A stretch of DNA of 64,000 nt from assembly GCA_963838805.1 (NCBI GenBank), contig CAWISK010000013.1:1-64000 (forward strand). Direction: 5' to 3'. Shown here piece after piece: positions 40,376 through 49,285 of this stretch (within the stretch, counting starts at the first letter, position 1; every line of letters starts with the position of its first letter). Under the pieces are notes generated by a model, which had not been told where the DNA came from, searched no databases, and worked only from the letters and a program-made list of their open reading frames with translations. This DNA comes from CAVRQM01 sp963838805. GTDB lineage: Bacteria > Pseudomonadota > Alphaproteobacteria > Acetobacterales > Acetobacteraceae. Made by a program: the position numbers and the translations under genes.

Positions 40376-41278
40376 CTGTCCGCTCCTGCGGCATGCGCGC
40401 GGAGGCGGAGATAGGACGCTATGAGCACGCACGCGATCAACAGAAGCACGACTACCGCGGCGGACGCGATGCCAATGGCACCGTTCTCGAAGCCGTCCTT
40501 AAAAATGTAGTGTTCCATGACGCTGGAGGCTTCCGCTGGGCCGCCCTGGGTGAGCACGAAGACGTAGGTGAAGATCGAGGACAGGACCGTGATCGCCTGG
40601 ACCACCATGAAGAACTCGATGACGCGCCGGATATATGGGATTAAAATAACGCGCTGGACCTGCCAGCCGGTCGCACCGTCGATTTTCGCCGCTTCCACCA
40701 ATTCCTGGGGCACCGAGAGCAGAGCGGCGACGAACACGACGACCCCGAACCCGAGCTGCTGCCAGATGATCACGCCACCGATGGTCGGCACAACCATCGC
40801 GGCGGAGCCAAGCCAGTCCTGGGCCATGAAGCCGAGACCCCAGTAACGCAGCTGCACGTTCAGCACTCCGTTCTGCTCCAGCAGGTAGCTGAACACGAGC
40901 CCAACCGCAGTAGCCGGCAGGATATAGGGGAGGAAGACGATAGCGCGGTGCTGCTTCCAGCCGCGCACCTGCGCGTTCAGGGTGAGCGCGATGGCGAGTG
41001 CCAGGACGGTCATGATCGGCACCGCGGCCAGCAGCTTCAGATTGTTCTCCACCGACTGCAAGAACACCGGATCCTGCCGCAGGGCGTCGTAGTTCGCGGC
41101 ACCGACATAGACCAAATCGCCAATCGAGCCGGAAAAAAAGCTGAAGCGGGCAACTTGACATAGAGGGTAGAGAAACGCGCCGAGGATCGCGGCTACCGCA
41201 GGTGCGACGAACGCATAGGCCCAGGCGCGGCCACGCCTCCGCCCGCGGCGCCGCGGCGGGCCCTGGTCGACGCGGCAC
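40372..41278 (-). CDS. Sugar ABC transporter permease (MalF-like), probable N-terminal frameshift
   Basis: About 300 residues. Helix 1 reads AWAYAFVAPAVAAILGAFLY; the EAA loop VEAAKIDGATGWQVQRVIL is near the middle. No ATG, GTG or TTG exists upstream of helix 1 in its own frame. A GTG at 41278 is in a neighbouring frame, so a one-base shift in the Arg/Pro-rich stretch near 41240 is likely. Lies ~60 nt after the binding-protein stop. Confidence 0.8.
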
Positions 41279-41340
41279 AGAGTTCGACGTTCGGCGACCG
41301 CCGTGCCCGTGCTGTATCGGATCGGCTCGATCGGCTTGTC

Positions 41341-42717
41341 TCAGCTCTTGCCCGCGGCCCATTTCTTGAACTGCTGGTATTCCGGTACCTGCTGCACGCG
41401 CCATTTTGCAATCACGCAGTTCCAGATCTCGACGGCCTGGTCGGGACTACCGGACCTGGATGTGATGAGCTCTCCCGCCGGCAGGTCCGCGTCGTTGTCC
41501 ACTTGTGGCGGCAGATAATTCTCCAGCCACACGGAAGTCGTCGCGGTGTCGAGCTTATAGAGCTGCTGCGCCAGCGGATCGGTGATGGCGGAGATCGGAA
41601 AGCGTTTATCGGCCGGAAACGCACCGGTCTGGTCGTACAGTGCCCGCATGTTGTCCGGCTGGTGCAGGTAGGTGATGAAAGCCGCGTCGGCCGCCTTGTT
41701 CGTCGACCAGCTGGTGATGAACTCGTCCGAGGACTGCGTGACGTCATAGACGTCCCGGAGCTTGCCATTGCCCCAGCGCGGCGGCATCGCAACGCCGATG
41801 TTCGCTGCTCCCACCGACTTTGCCCAGCTCAGCACATTGCCATCCGTGGTGAACGACATTGCGACTTTCCTTTGGGGGAACAGCGTCCAGCCTTGGTTCA
41901 GGTCGAGCGAGGCGACATCGGAGTTGAGGTAGTCCTTCTTCACCAGATCCTGCATCAACCCATAGAGATTGCGCAGCAATCCGTCGAGCTGCGCCATCGT
42001 GAATCCGCCGGTGTTGCCGATGGCAGACTTGATCTCATCGACTGAGTTCAGCTCCTGCGTCAGGTAGATGGCAAGCATCCACGCGCCGAAATAGCCGTCC
42101 TTGTTGCCCATGCCAAAAGGAGTAATGCCGTGCGACTTTAGCGCGGCGCAGTCGGACAGAAAGTCGTCCCAGGTCGCTGGCGGCTTGTCCGGGTCCAGGC
42201 CGGCTCGCTTGAACAGCTCCCTATTCCAGACCAGATGCACGCCGATCAGGTAGATCGGCGCTGCCACGATCTTTCCCCCGTCGGTATTTTCGCTGGTGTT
42301 CACCCATTCACCGGTCTCGCTTGCCTGCACGTAGTCCGAGATCGCGACGGCGGCCTTGTTCCAGTATGGTGCCAGCGTCGGCAGCGTCGCCCATTGCGTA
42401 TCGATATCCGGGCCGGAGTGGCTCTGCGCCGCAAGCCGGAACGCGCCGATCAGCGTGTCGGTGGATTGTGGCACGATGTTCAGATGCACGTTCGGATGGC
42501 TTTTCTCATAGGCGTCGGCCATGCCATGCATCCACTTGTCGATGCCCGGAATGTCGCTCTCGCCCCACCACCAATACGTGATCTTGGCCGAGCCGGCGTT
42601 GGCGGATTGTGCCTTGGCGGGGCCGGCGATTGCCAGGGCCAGCGACGCTGCAAGGAGTGCGGCGGTGACAGTGAACAGACGCGGCTGTGGCCTGCCATTG
42701 GTCGAAATCCGTCCCAT
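41341..42717 (-). CDS. Sugar ABC transporter solute-binding protein
   Basis: 458 residues, intact. A long signal peptide ends near GPAKAQS. KITYWWWGESDIPGIDKWM, LVWNRELFKRAGLDPDKPP, TWDDFLSDC and FPQRKVAMSFTTDGNVLSW are family-1 sugar-binder features. It is followed by two permease genes, again without an ATPase. Confidence 0.9.
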   Translation of the reverse strand: MGRISTNGRPQPRLFTVTAALLAASLALAIAGPAKAQSANAGSAKITYWWWGESDIPGIDKWMHGMADAYEKSHPNVHLNIVPQSTDTLIGAFRLAAQSHSGPDIDTQWATLPTLAPYWNKAAVAISDYVQASETGEWVNTSENTDGGKIVAAPIYLIGVHLVWNRELFKRAGLDPDKPPATWDDFLSDCAALKSHGITPFGMGNKDGYFGAWMLAIYLTQELNSVDEIKSAIGNTGGFTMAQLDGLLRNLYGLMQDLVKKDYLNSDVASLDLNQGWTLFPQRKVAMSFTTDGNVLSWAKSVGAANIGVAMPPRWGNGKLRDVYDVTQSSDEFITSWSTNKAADAAFITYLHQPDNMRALYDQTGAFPADKRFPISAITDPLAQQLYKLDTATTSVWLENYLPPQVDNDADLPAGELITSRSGSPDQAVEIWNCVIAKWRVQQVPEYQQFKKWAAGKS

Positions 42718-42771
42718 TTCTACCTCGTTTTTTGGCTGTTATGCCGTCATACGCAAGGTTCGGTCCGGCAC

Positions 42772-43569
42772 TCACTCCGGATCGCGATCGAACACCCCCA
42801 GAACATCGAGCCGGCCTTTGAAGGCGGTGTATCCGCCGTCGCAGACATGAATGCCGCCGGTAAGATACCGGGCGCGGTCGGAGATCAGGAACAGCGCCAT
42901 CTCGGCGACGTCCTCCGCGCTCATGATCGGCGTCAGCTGCATCGCTTCGATGCGCGCGCGCAGTTCCGGCACGTCAAGGAAACCGCGCTGGTGTGGGGTA
43001 TCGATGAAGCTGGGACACAGCGCGTTGACGCGCACGCCCTCCGGCGACAGGCCGGCGGCTAGCGAGCGCGTCATCGCGACCACGCCGCCCTTGGCTGCCG
43101 TGTAGGCGTCGATGCCGGCCTGTCCGATCAGCGCATCGGCCGTCGCCATCAGCACCATGCTTCCGGAGCCTTGCTGCAGCATCTGGCGCCCGACATACTT
43201 GCAGACGTGGAAGGTGCCGGTGAGCACCAGGGAAATGATGGACTCCCATATCGCTTCCGGCAGTTCCGTCGCGCGGCGATCGTGCTTGTTGACCAGCGGC
43301 ACGGACATCGCCGTGTGTACCAGCCCATCGATGCGGCCATTGCGTGCGACGACGTCCGCCACCATCGCCTGCACGGACTCACTGCTGCGCACATCAACTA
43401 ACGCAGCCGTACCGCCGCAGTCGGACGCGACGCGGCTCGCCGCGTCCAATGAAACGTCCGCGACAACGACATGTGCGCCGTCACGCACGGCCAGTCGGCA
43501 GGCGGCTTCGCCGACGCCCGATCCTCCGCCGACGACCAGAACCAACTTGTCCCGCAACAGCGCCGACAT
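42772..43569 (-). CDS. Short-chain dehydrogenase/reductase
   Basis: 265 residues, classical SDR. VLVVGGGSGVGEAACRLAV is the cofactor loop; the catalytic YTAAKGGVVAMTRSLA gives Tyr-x3-Lys; VNALCPSFIDTP is the downstream signature. It oxidises or reduces a hydroxyl, most likely on the sugar imported by the operon it heads. The gene start lies just after a stable hairpin in the leader. Confidence 0.9.
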   Translation of the reverse strand: MSALLRDKLVLVVGGGSGVGEAACRLAVRDGAHVVVADVSLDAASRVASDCGGTAALVDVRSSESVQAMVADVVARNGRIDGLVHTAMSVPLVNKHDRRATELPEAIWESIISLVLTGTFHVCKYVGRQMLQQGSGSMVLMATADALIGQAGIDAYTAAKGGVVAMTRSLAAGLSPEGVRVNALCPSFIDTPHQRGFLDVPELRARIEAMQLTPIMSAEDVAEMALFLISDRARYLTGGIHVCDGGYTAFKGRLDVLGVFDRDPE

Positions 43570-43576
43570 TGACGTT

Positions 43577-43594
43577 CTCTCGCTGCTGCGAGAG
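43577..43594 (-). promoter_or_regulatory. Leader hairpin before SDR start
   Basis: CTCTCGC-TGCT-GCGAGAG is a perfect 7-bp inverted repeat ending 7 nt before the SDR ATG. On the mRNA its arm contains the GAGAG purine tract that would be the ribosome-binding site. It could lower translation, or be a regulator site. Confidence 0.45.
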
Positions 43595-43814
43595 AGCTAA
43601 TGCTACTGTCAGGCCGGGGTCAAGCGCCGGTCGCCGCGGTGGGGATATGGATGCCGCGAGGCGGAACGGCGACGCGTGAGCGGACGCGAGTTCTTGTGCA
43701 TGACCGCACGATCCGGATCGGTGCGTCTGCCGCTTTCGGTGGGGTTGAATGCACGGCTCTGGCGGTCGCCCATCATCCCTGCTCCGACAACCCGCTCGTC
43801 GGTGATGAGATCCG

Positions 43815-44577
43815 TCATGCCGGGAACAGGTCACGGCGGCGGTGCAGCCGCTCGGCAAGATCGTCATAGGGGCTGGCCGCGAGGCGCGATGCCGCGCGTT
43901 CGGCGGCACCGGCGTCACGCCGCGTGATGGCCTCGGCCACGTCGCGATGCATGGGCAGGCCCTTGGCGAAAGAACCAGGCGCCTGTGTGGCCAGCTCCAC
44001 CGCCATCGTGGCGAGCGACGCCATGAGCCGCCCGAGCCGTTCCAGTAGGGCGTTGTGCGATGCTCGATAGATGCTGCCATGAAACACGAGGTCGCGCTCG
44101 CCGATCAGCTCTGGCGCGGCCAGGCATTGCTCGAGTTCGCGCGTAGGCGCGGTTGATGGCGACAATCTCGGCGTCGGTGGCGCGCTTCGCCGCCAGCAGC
44201 GCCGCTTTCGGTTCGGCGATCAGACGGAACTCCACCAGGTCGAAGGCGTGGGCGGTCCGCCCCTCCGCCAGGCCCGCCGCGCCGGAGTGCCAGCTCAGCA
44301 CCTGCGCATCGAGCAGGTTCCAGTCTGACGGGTCGCGGACGCGCATGCCCAGCCGCGGGCGGACGGCGACCAAGCCTTTGCTCTCCAGCACCTTTACCGC
44401 CTCGCGTAGCGCGTTGCGGCTGACGGCGAGTTCGGTCGCCAGCTGCGCCTCGGTCGGCAGCGAGCCCGAGCCGAACTCGCCGGCAATGATCCGGCGCCCG
44501 AGGCGCTCGACAATGGCGTCGTGCAGGTTTCGGCGTGGAATGGCGCTGTGGCGGTCGGGCGGATTGTGCGTGTCCAT
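43815..44577 (-). CDS. FadR/GntR-family regulator (FCD domain), one frameshift
   Basis: About 253 residues after skipping one extra base near 44150. The winged helix (LHDAIVERLGRRIIAGEFG, PTEAQLATELAVSRNALREA) is at res 18-75; the FCD effector domain follows with FDLVEFRLIAEPKAA and LVFHGSIYRASHNALLERL, whose His residues bind a metal. This group senses sugar acids or similar carboxylates. Divergent from the mandelate-racemase-type gene and upstream of the SDR operon; it probably controls both. Confidence 0.85.
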
Positions 44578-44621
44578 CCATCAACGTCTCTAGGTCAGCT
44601 CGGCTGTTTTCTCTTGCTTGG

Positions 44622-44634
44622 TAGGATGATCCTA
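44622..44634. promoter_or_regulatory. Palindrome, candidate FadR-type operator
   Basis: TAGGATGATCCTA is a perfect 6-1-6 palindrome, framed by CTTG and CAAG, in the 114-nt gap between the regulator gene and the enolase-superfamily gene. The position suits autoregulation and control of the divergent enzyme. Confidence 0.6.
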
Positions 44635-44691
44635 TGACAAGCTTCGCGCGGGTGCAACGGCAAAGAATTGAGCGCGGGACGGGGCGGCACA

Positions 44692-45841
44692 ATGAAGATC
44701 GCGCGGCTGGAGACGTTCCCGATCAGCATTCCCTATACGCACGCCGAAATCAGTTCGCGCGTGCGCCGTGGCGGAGTAAGCGATGTGATCGTCAAGCTGA
44801 CCACTGATGATGGGCTGGTCGGTTGGGGTGAGAGTTGCAGCGGCCCGGATACGCTGTCCGTCGAGCAGGCGGTGCGGTCCATGGCCCCCTTCGTTCTCGG
44901 CCAGAGCCCCTGGTCCACCGAGGCGATCGCTGGCGCGGTGTACTCCACCGGGCTTTGGGATCGCCGGATGGCGACCGGCAATTTCGCCTTCGCCGGGATC
45001 GACATGGCGCTGTGGGATCTGTGCGGGAAGATCCTGTGGGCAGCCGCTCCATCGGCTTTTCGGCGGCGCGGTTCGATCCGAAATCGACTATTTTTGCTAC
45101 CTCGCGCGCGGCACGCCGGATGCGTTGGCGGCGCAGTGCCGCGCCGGTATCGATGCCGGCTATCGCTGCTTCTACCTCAAGGTCGGCGTGGACAGCGCCG
45201 GTGAGGAATCGATGCTGGAGGCGGTGCGCGCCAGCATCGGCCCGGCGGCGAAGATCCGCATCGACGCCAACGAGGCCTGGACGCTGGCCGAGGCAGTCCG
45301 TCTCCTGACGCGCTGGAACCAGCGCTATGACATCGACTTCGCGGAGGCGCCAGTTCCGGCCTTTCCGCTGTCGCAGATGGTCGAGCTGCGCCGGCGCGTG
45401 CCGGTGGCGCTGTGCATGAACGAGGGCCTGGAGAGCCAGGCGAGCACCGTGCAGGCGATCGAGGCCGGGGCAGCCGATGTGCTGTGCTTCAGCCCGTACT
45501 GGGTCGGCAGCCTGCGCCGCTGGCACACGCTGTCGCACCTGGCCGCGTTGCATGGCATCGGCGTCTGCAAGCACACGCATGGCGAGTTCGGGATCGCCGC
45601 GGCGGCCGCGCAGCATATCCTGCTGACGCTGCCCAACGCAGTTGCCGGCGCGCAGCAGACCAGTGCTGTCACGCAGGACGATATCCTGGACCAGGCGCTG
45701 CCGATCGCGCGCAGCGCGCGCTGGGGGCTGATCGACGGACCGGGGCTGGGCGTCACCATCTCGGAGGAGAAGCTGCAGCGCTATCACGAGGCATTCCGTC
45801 GTGACGGGCAGTTCCTGCCCTATGCGGGATTGCAGGGATGA
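44692..45841 (+). CDS. Mandelate racemase/muconate lactonizing-type enzyme, one frameshift
   Basis: Enolase superfamily, about 382 residues after removing an extra T near 45038. The N-terminal capping domain is IARLETFPISIPYTHAE; the barrel shows FYLKVG (catalytic Lys region), IRIDANEAW and FAEAPVPAF (metal-binding Asp and Glu), ALCMNEGLES and CKHTHGEFGI with a His. It abstracts a proton alpha to a carboxylate, so dehydration or epimerisation of a sugar acid is likely. Exact substrate not determined. The ATG follows a GGGGCGG purine stretch. Confidence 0.82.
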
Positions 45842-45881
45842 GGACAACGCGCTGAACCAACAGAACAGGGAGGAGACTGTC

Positions 45882-46778
45882 ATGATGCTTTTGACGAGAC
45901 GCGCTGGCCTTTGTGCAGTGGCAGGTGGATCGACCGCGTTACTGTTGGGCGGTAGGGTTGCCGCGCAGCAGATGGCGGATGTCGAGACGATCCATCCCGG
46001 ACGGCTCGTAGTCGCCTTCACCGGCGACATGCCGGGCACGGGCTGGGAAGGCGGCAAGCTGGTCGGCGCGGATGGCGAGATGCTGCAGACGATCGCCGAC
46101 CGCCTCCATCTGAAGATCGAACCCGCGCAGATGGACTGGTCCGGCACGATCGCCTCGGTCACGTCCGGCCGCGTGGATCTGATGCTGGGCATGATGGGCT
46201 GGCAGAAGAAGCGCGCCGAGATCATGCTCCTGACCGACCCGCTCTACTACGCGGGCACGCGCATCACCCAGCGCAAGGAGACCGACTACCACTCGCTCGC
46301 CGATCTCAAGGACAAGCGAATTGCCATGATGACGGGCACCATGGCGGTGGGCGAGGTCAAGAAGGTTCCGGGCGCCGACGTGGCGCTGTTCGATACGCTG
46401 GATGCAGCGGTAAGGGCGCTGATCGACAAGCGCGTGGACCTTGCCTTCGTCGACTCGCAATCGGTGCAGTACATGACGCAGAAAGATCCCTCGCTGCCGA
46501 TCAAGCTGCTGTCGATCTCCGACCCGTACACGCCGCAATTCCCGGCAACGACGGCGAAATGGAACGTGGTGATAGGCATTCGCAAGGAGGCGCCGAAGCT
46601 CGCTACCGCGATCGACCGCGAGATCGACGCCATGTGGACGAGCTGCGAGAACCGCAAGATCGCCGCTAAATACGGGCTGGGCGAAGCTTACTGGTTCACG
46701 CCGCCCGAACACAACGACCGCGCCGGCGTGGATCGGCCGGCTGACTGGGTGCAGCCCACGGACCAGGGCTGCGCGTGA
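45882..46778 (+). CDS. Amino-acid-type ABC transporter solute-binding protein
   Basis: 298 residues, PF00497 (family 3). The N-terminus MMLLTRRAGLCAVAGGSTAL, with an Arg pair, may be a Tat-type signal. VAFTGDMPGTGWEGGKLVG, GADGEMLQTIADRLHLKIE and VTSGRVDLMLGMMGWQKKR are characteristic. It captures a polar amino acid or related small molecule for the permeases downstream. The inner ATG is chosen because AGGGAGGAG lies nine bases before it. Its stop overlaps the ATPase GTG. Confidence 0.88.
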   Translation: MMLLTRRAGLCAVAGGSTALLLGGRVAAQQMADVETIHPGRLVVAFTGDMPGTGWEGGKLVGADGEMLQTIADRLHLKIEPAQMDWSGTIASVTSGRVDLMLGMMGWQKKRAEIMLLTDPLYYAGTRITQRKETDYHSLADLKDKRIAMMTGTMAVGEVKKVPGADVALFDTLDAAVRALIDKRVDLAFVDSQSVQYMTQKDPSLPIKLLSISDPYTPQFPATTAKWNVVIGIRKEAPKLATAIDREIDAMWTSCENRKIAAKYGLGEAYWFTPPEHNDRAGVDRPADWVQPTDQGCA

Positions 46779-47608
46779 GCGAGGTCGTGCAACCGCCGGG
46801 TGAAGCTCGGCGGCTGCGCGGCATGGCTGAACAGGCGCATGACGGACCGGTGCTGCGCGCGCTCGATATACGCAAGAGCTTCGGCAGGGTCGAGGTGCTC
46901 AGCGGGATCTCGCTCGAACTGCGAGAGGGCGACCGGATCGCGCTGATCGGTGCCAGCGGCTCCGGCAAGTCTACTTTCCTGCGCTGCCTGAACTACATCG
47001 AACGGCCCAGCTCGGGCCACGTCTACCTCGACGGGATGCTGTTCGGAGAGAAGCGGGCCGGCGATGCATTTCTGCCGATGAGCGAGCGCGAGCTGGCGGT
47101 ACAGCGGCGGGCAGTCGGGATGGTGTTCCAGGGGTTCAATCTGTGGCCGCATCTGACCGCGATCGAGAACGTGGCGTTGGCACCGCATCGAGTGCAGGGG
47201 CGCGGCCGCCAGGCGGCGCGCGAAATTGCCGCGGCGGCACTCGCTAAGGTGCGGATGCAGCACAAGGAGAACGAGTATCCCGACCGCCTGTCGGGGGGAC
47301 AACAGCAGCGCGTGGCAATTGCCCGGGCGCTGGCCCAGAACCCGCGCGTGATCCTGTTCGACGAGCCCACCTCCGCACTCGATCCCGAGCTCGTGGGCGA
47401 GGTGCTGCGCGTGATCCACGAACTGGCCGAGGAGGGCCGCTCGCTGGTTCTGGTCACACACGAAATCCGGTTTGCGGCCGAGGTGTCGAGCCGTATCGCC
47501 TTCATGGAAAAGGGCGTGCTGGGCGAGAGCGGACCGCCCGCGCACCTCCTGGAGCACCCGCAATCGCCTGGGCTGCGGCAATTCCTCGGCCACCTCCTGT
47601 CGCGATAG
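46775..47608 (+). CDS. Amino-acid-type ABC transporter ATPase
   Basis: 277 residues, HisP/GlnQ class. Walker A GASGSGKSTFLRCLNYIE (~res 67), Q-loop MVFQGFNLWPH, signature LSGGQQQRVAIARAL and Walker B VILFDEPTSALDPE. All catalytic residues are present. The ~25 residues before the first strand are extra compared with HisP; a later start (MAEQAHDGPVLRALDIRK) is possible. Confidence 0.93.
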   Translation: MSEVVQPPGEARRLRGMAEQAHDGPVLRALDIRKSFGRVEVLSGISLELREGDRIALIGASGSGKSTFLRCLNYIERPSSGHVYLDGMLFGEKRAGDAFLPMSERELAVQRRAVGMVFQGFNLWPHLTAIENVALAPHRVQGRGRQAAREIAAAALAKVRMQHKENEYPDRLSGGQQQRVAIARALAQNPRVILFDEPTSALDPELVGEVLRVIHELAEEGRSLVLVTHEIRFAAEVSSRIAFMEKGVLGESGPPAHLLEHPQSPGLRQFLGHLLSR

Positions 47609-47613
47609 GCGGC

Positions 47614-48255
47614 GTGTCGCTCGCGCCCTTGCTTCCGCTGCTCCTGCTGGGGGCCTGGACCGCGCTACGCGTAGCGGCGGGCGCGCTGGTGGTCGCGATC
47701 ATCCTGGGCCTGGCGCTCGGCTCCGCTGCCGCATCGGCGGGGCGCGCGATACGCGTGTTGATCCTGGCGTATGTCGAGTTCTTTCGCGCGATCCCGGCGC
47801 TGACTCTGTTGTTCGCTATCTATTTCGGGCTGCCCGCCGTGGGCATCGTCGTGCCGTCGATCCCGGCGGCGATTATCGGTCTCGGACTGATGGGCGGGGC
47901 CTATCTGTGCGAGGTGTTTCGCGCTGGGCTCGGCGCGATCGGGCGCGGCCAGCGTGAGGCTGCCCGCTCGGTGGGCATGACGCCGCTCGCGGTGCTTGCC
48001 TATGTCGTGCTGCCGCAGACCTGGCGCATCGTGCTGCCGCCGATCGGATCCTACGCCATCATGCTGCTCAAGGATACCTCGGTCGCGTCGGCGATCGCCG
48101 CACCGGAGATTATGTTCTACGCGCGCCAGCTGGTGAACAACACCTTCCGGACGACCGCTATCTATCTGCTGGTCGCCGTGATTTATCTTGTGCTGAGCCT
48201 GACACTTGCTCGGGCCGTAGCCTGGCTCGAACGATGGAGCCGGATGGGCACATGA
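47614..48255 (+). CDS. Amino-acid-type ABC transporter permease 1
   Basis: 213 residues, HisM/GlnP class, about five hydrophobic helices. VEFFRAIPALTLLFAIYFGLP and GLMGGAYLCEVFRAGLGAI are family hallmarks; the EAA-like loop is QREAARSVGMTPLAVLAYVV. GTG start five bases after the ATPase stop. Overlaps the second permease. Confidence 0.9.
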   Translation: MSLAPLLPLLLLGAWTALRVAAGALVVAIILGLALGSAAASAGRAIRVLILAYVEFFRAIPALTLLFAIYFGLPAVGIVVPSIPAAIIGLGLMGGAYLCEVFRAGLGAIGRGQREAARSVGMTPLAVLAYVVLPQTWRIVLPPIGSYAIMLLKDTSVASAIAAPEIMFYARQLVNNTFRTTAIYLLVAVIYLVLSLTLARAVAWLERWSRMGT

Positions 48256-48932
48256 CGGGATTCCTCTCGGTCTATGCGGAGAACGGCGCAGATTGGATCA
48301 CCGCGTTGAACCAGGCGGCGCAGTTCACGCTGCTGATCAGCTTTGCCGCGTTCGTCCTCGCCATTCCTCTGGCTTTTGTGCTTATGCTCGGTCGCACCAG
48401 CCGCATCGCGGTCCTGCGCCGGACCTCAGGTGCGGTGATCGAGACGGCGCGCGGCATCCCGACTCTTGCCTGGCTGTTCCTGCTCTATTTCGTGCTGCCG
48501 CAGATCGGCATCCTGCTGAGCGAGATCGCGGTCAGCATCCTCTGCCTGGGCCTGATCGGCGGCGCCTATCTGTCGGAGGTGTTTCGTGCAGGATTCGTGG
48601 CCATTCATCGCGGACAGCGCGAGGCGGCGGCGTCGGTCGGCCTGTCACCTGTCGGAACACTGCGCTTCGTCATCATGCCGCAGGTGGCGCGCATCGTGTT
48701 GCCACCGTCGCTCAACGTGCTGGTAAGTCTGCTCAAGGAAAGTTCGGTCTGCGCCCTGATCTCGACACCTGAGCTGATGCTGCGCGCGAAGGATCTGGCC
48801 ACGGATGACTTCCGGCCGTTGCAAGTCTATCTGCTGGTGGGCGTGTACTACTTCGCACTCGGTTGGCCTCTGTCGCTAGCCGTACGGCTGCTGGACCACC
48901 GCCTGAAGCGGAGCCGGGTCGCTCCGACGTAG
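48252..48932 (+). CDS. Amino-acid-type ABC transporter permease 2
   Basis: 226 residues from the ATG overlapping the previous stop (ATGA); an ATG 18 nt upstream is also in frame. TARGIPTLAWLFLLYFVLP and GLIGGAYLSEVFRAGFVAI mark the HisQ/GlnP fold; the loop QREAAASVGLSPVGTLRFVI contacts the ATPase. Forms the heterodimeric pore with permease 1. Confidence 0.9.
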   Translation: MTGFLSVYAENGADWITALNQAAQFTLLISFAAFVLAIPLAFVLMLGRTSRIAVLRRTSGAVIETARGIPTLAWLFLLYFVLPQIGILLSEIAVSILCLGLIGGAYLSEVFRAGFVAIHRGQREAAASVGLSPVGTLRFVIMPQVARIVLPPSLNVLVSLLKESSVCALISTPELMLRAKDLATDDFRPLQVYLLVGVYYFALGWPLSLAVRLLDHRLKRSRVAPT

Positions 48933-49109
48933 CCAGAGCACAACTGTGCCGGTCCGATTTGTGCCGGCGCGGGTGGCGGCGATGTCGCGTTCGGACAACA
49001 CGGTTCTGTGCTGATTGACCAAGACGCCGTCCGCGGACAGGGTGCGCGCGCCCGACGGGCTCGGCCCGCAGCGTCTCAACGAGCCGCACCGCTGGTCGCC
49101 ACGGCGAAG

Positions 49110-49279
49110 CGCAGCACGCCGGCGTCGGAAACGGTCCATATCGCCGAAGTCAGCAGGGCGGTCGACGAGACCGGCGCCGCCGCCGACACGGTGCTGGCTC
49201 GGCCCCCGCGCTGTCGCGCCAGGCCGTGCTGCTCGCCAGTGAGGCGGACAGCCTCGTCCGCGGGGTCAGGGCCGCCTGA
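49110..49279 (+). pseudogene. Methyl-accepting chemotaxis protein, C-terminal remnant
   Basis: ETVHIAEVSRAVDETGAAAD followed, after a shift near 49205, by ALSRQAVLLASEADSLVRGV and a stop. This is the extreme C-terminus of an MCP signalling domain. The rest (48933-49109) shows no recognisable gene. Confidence 0.65.
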
Positions 49280-49285
49280 CGTCGT

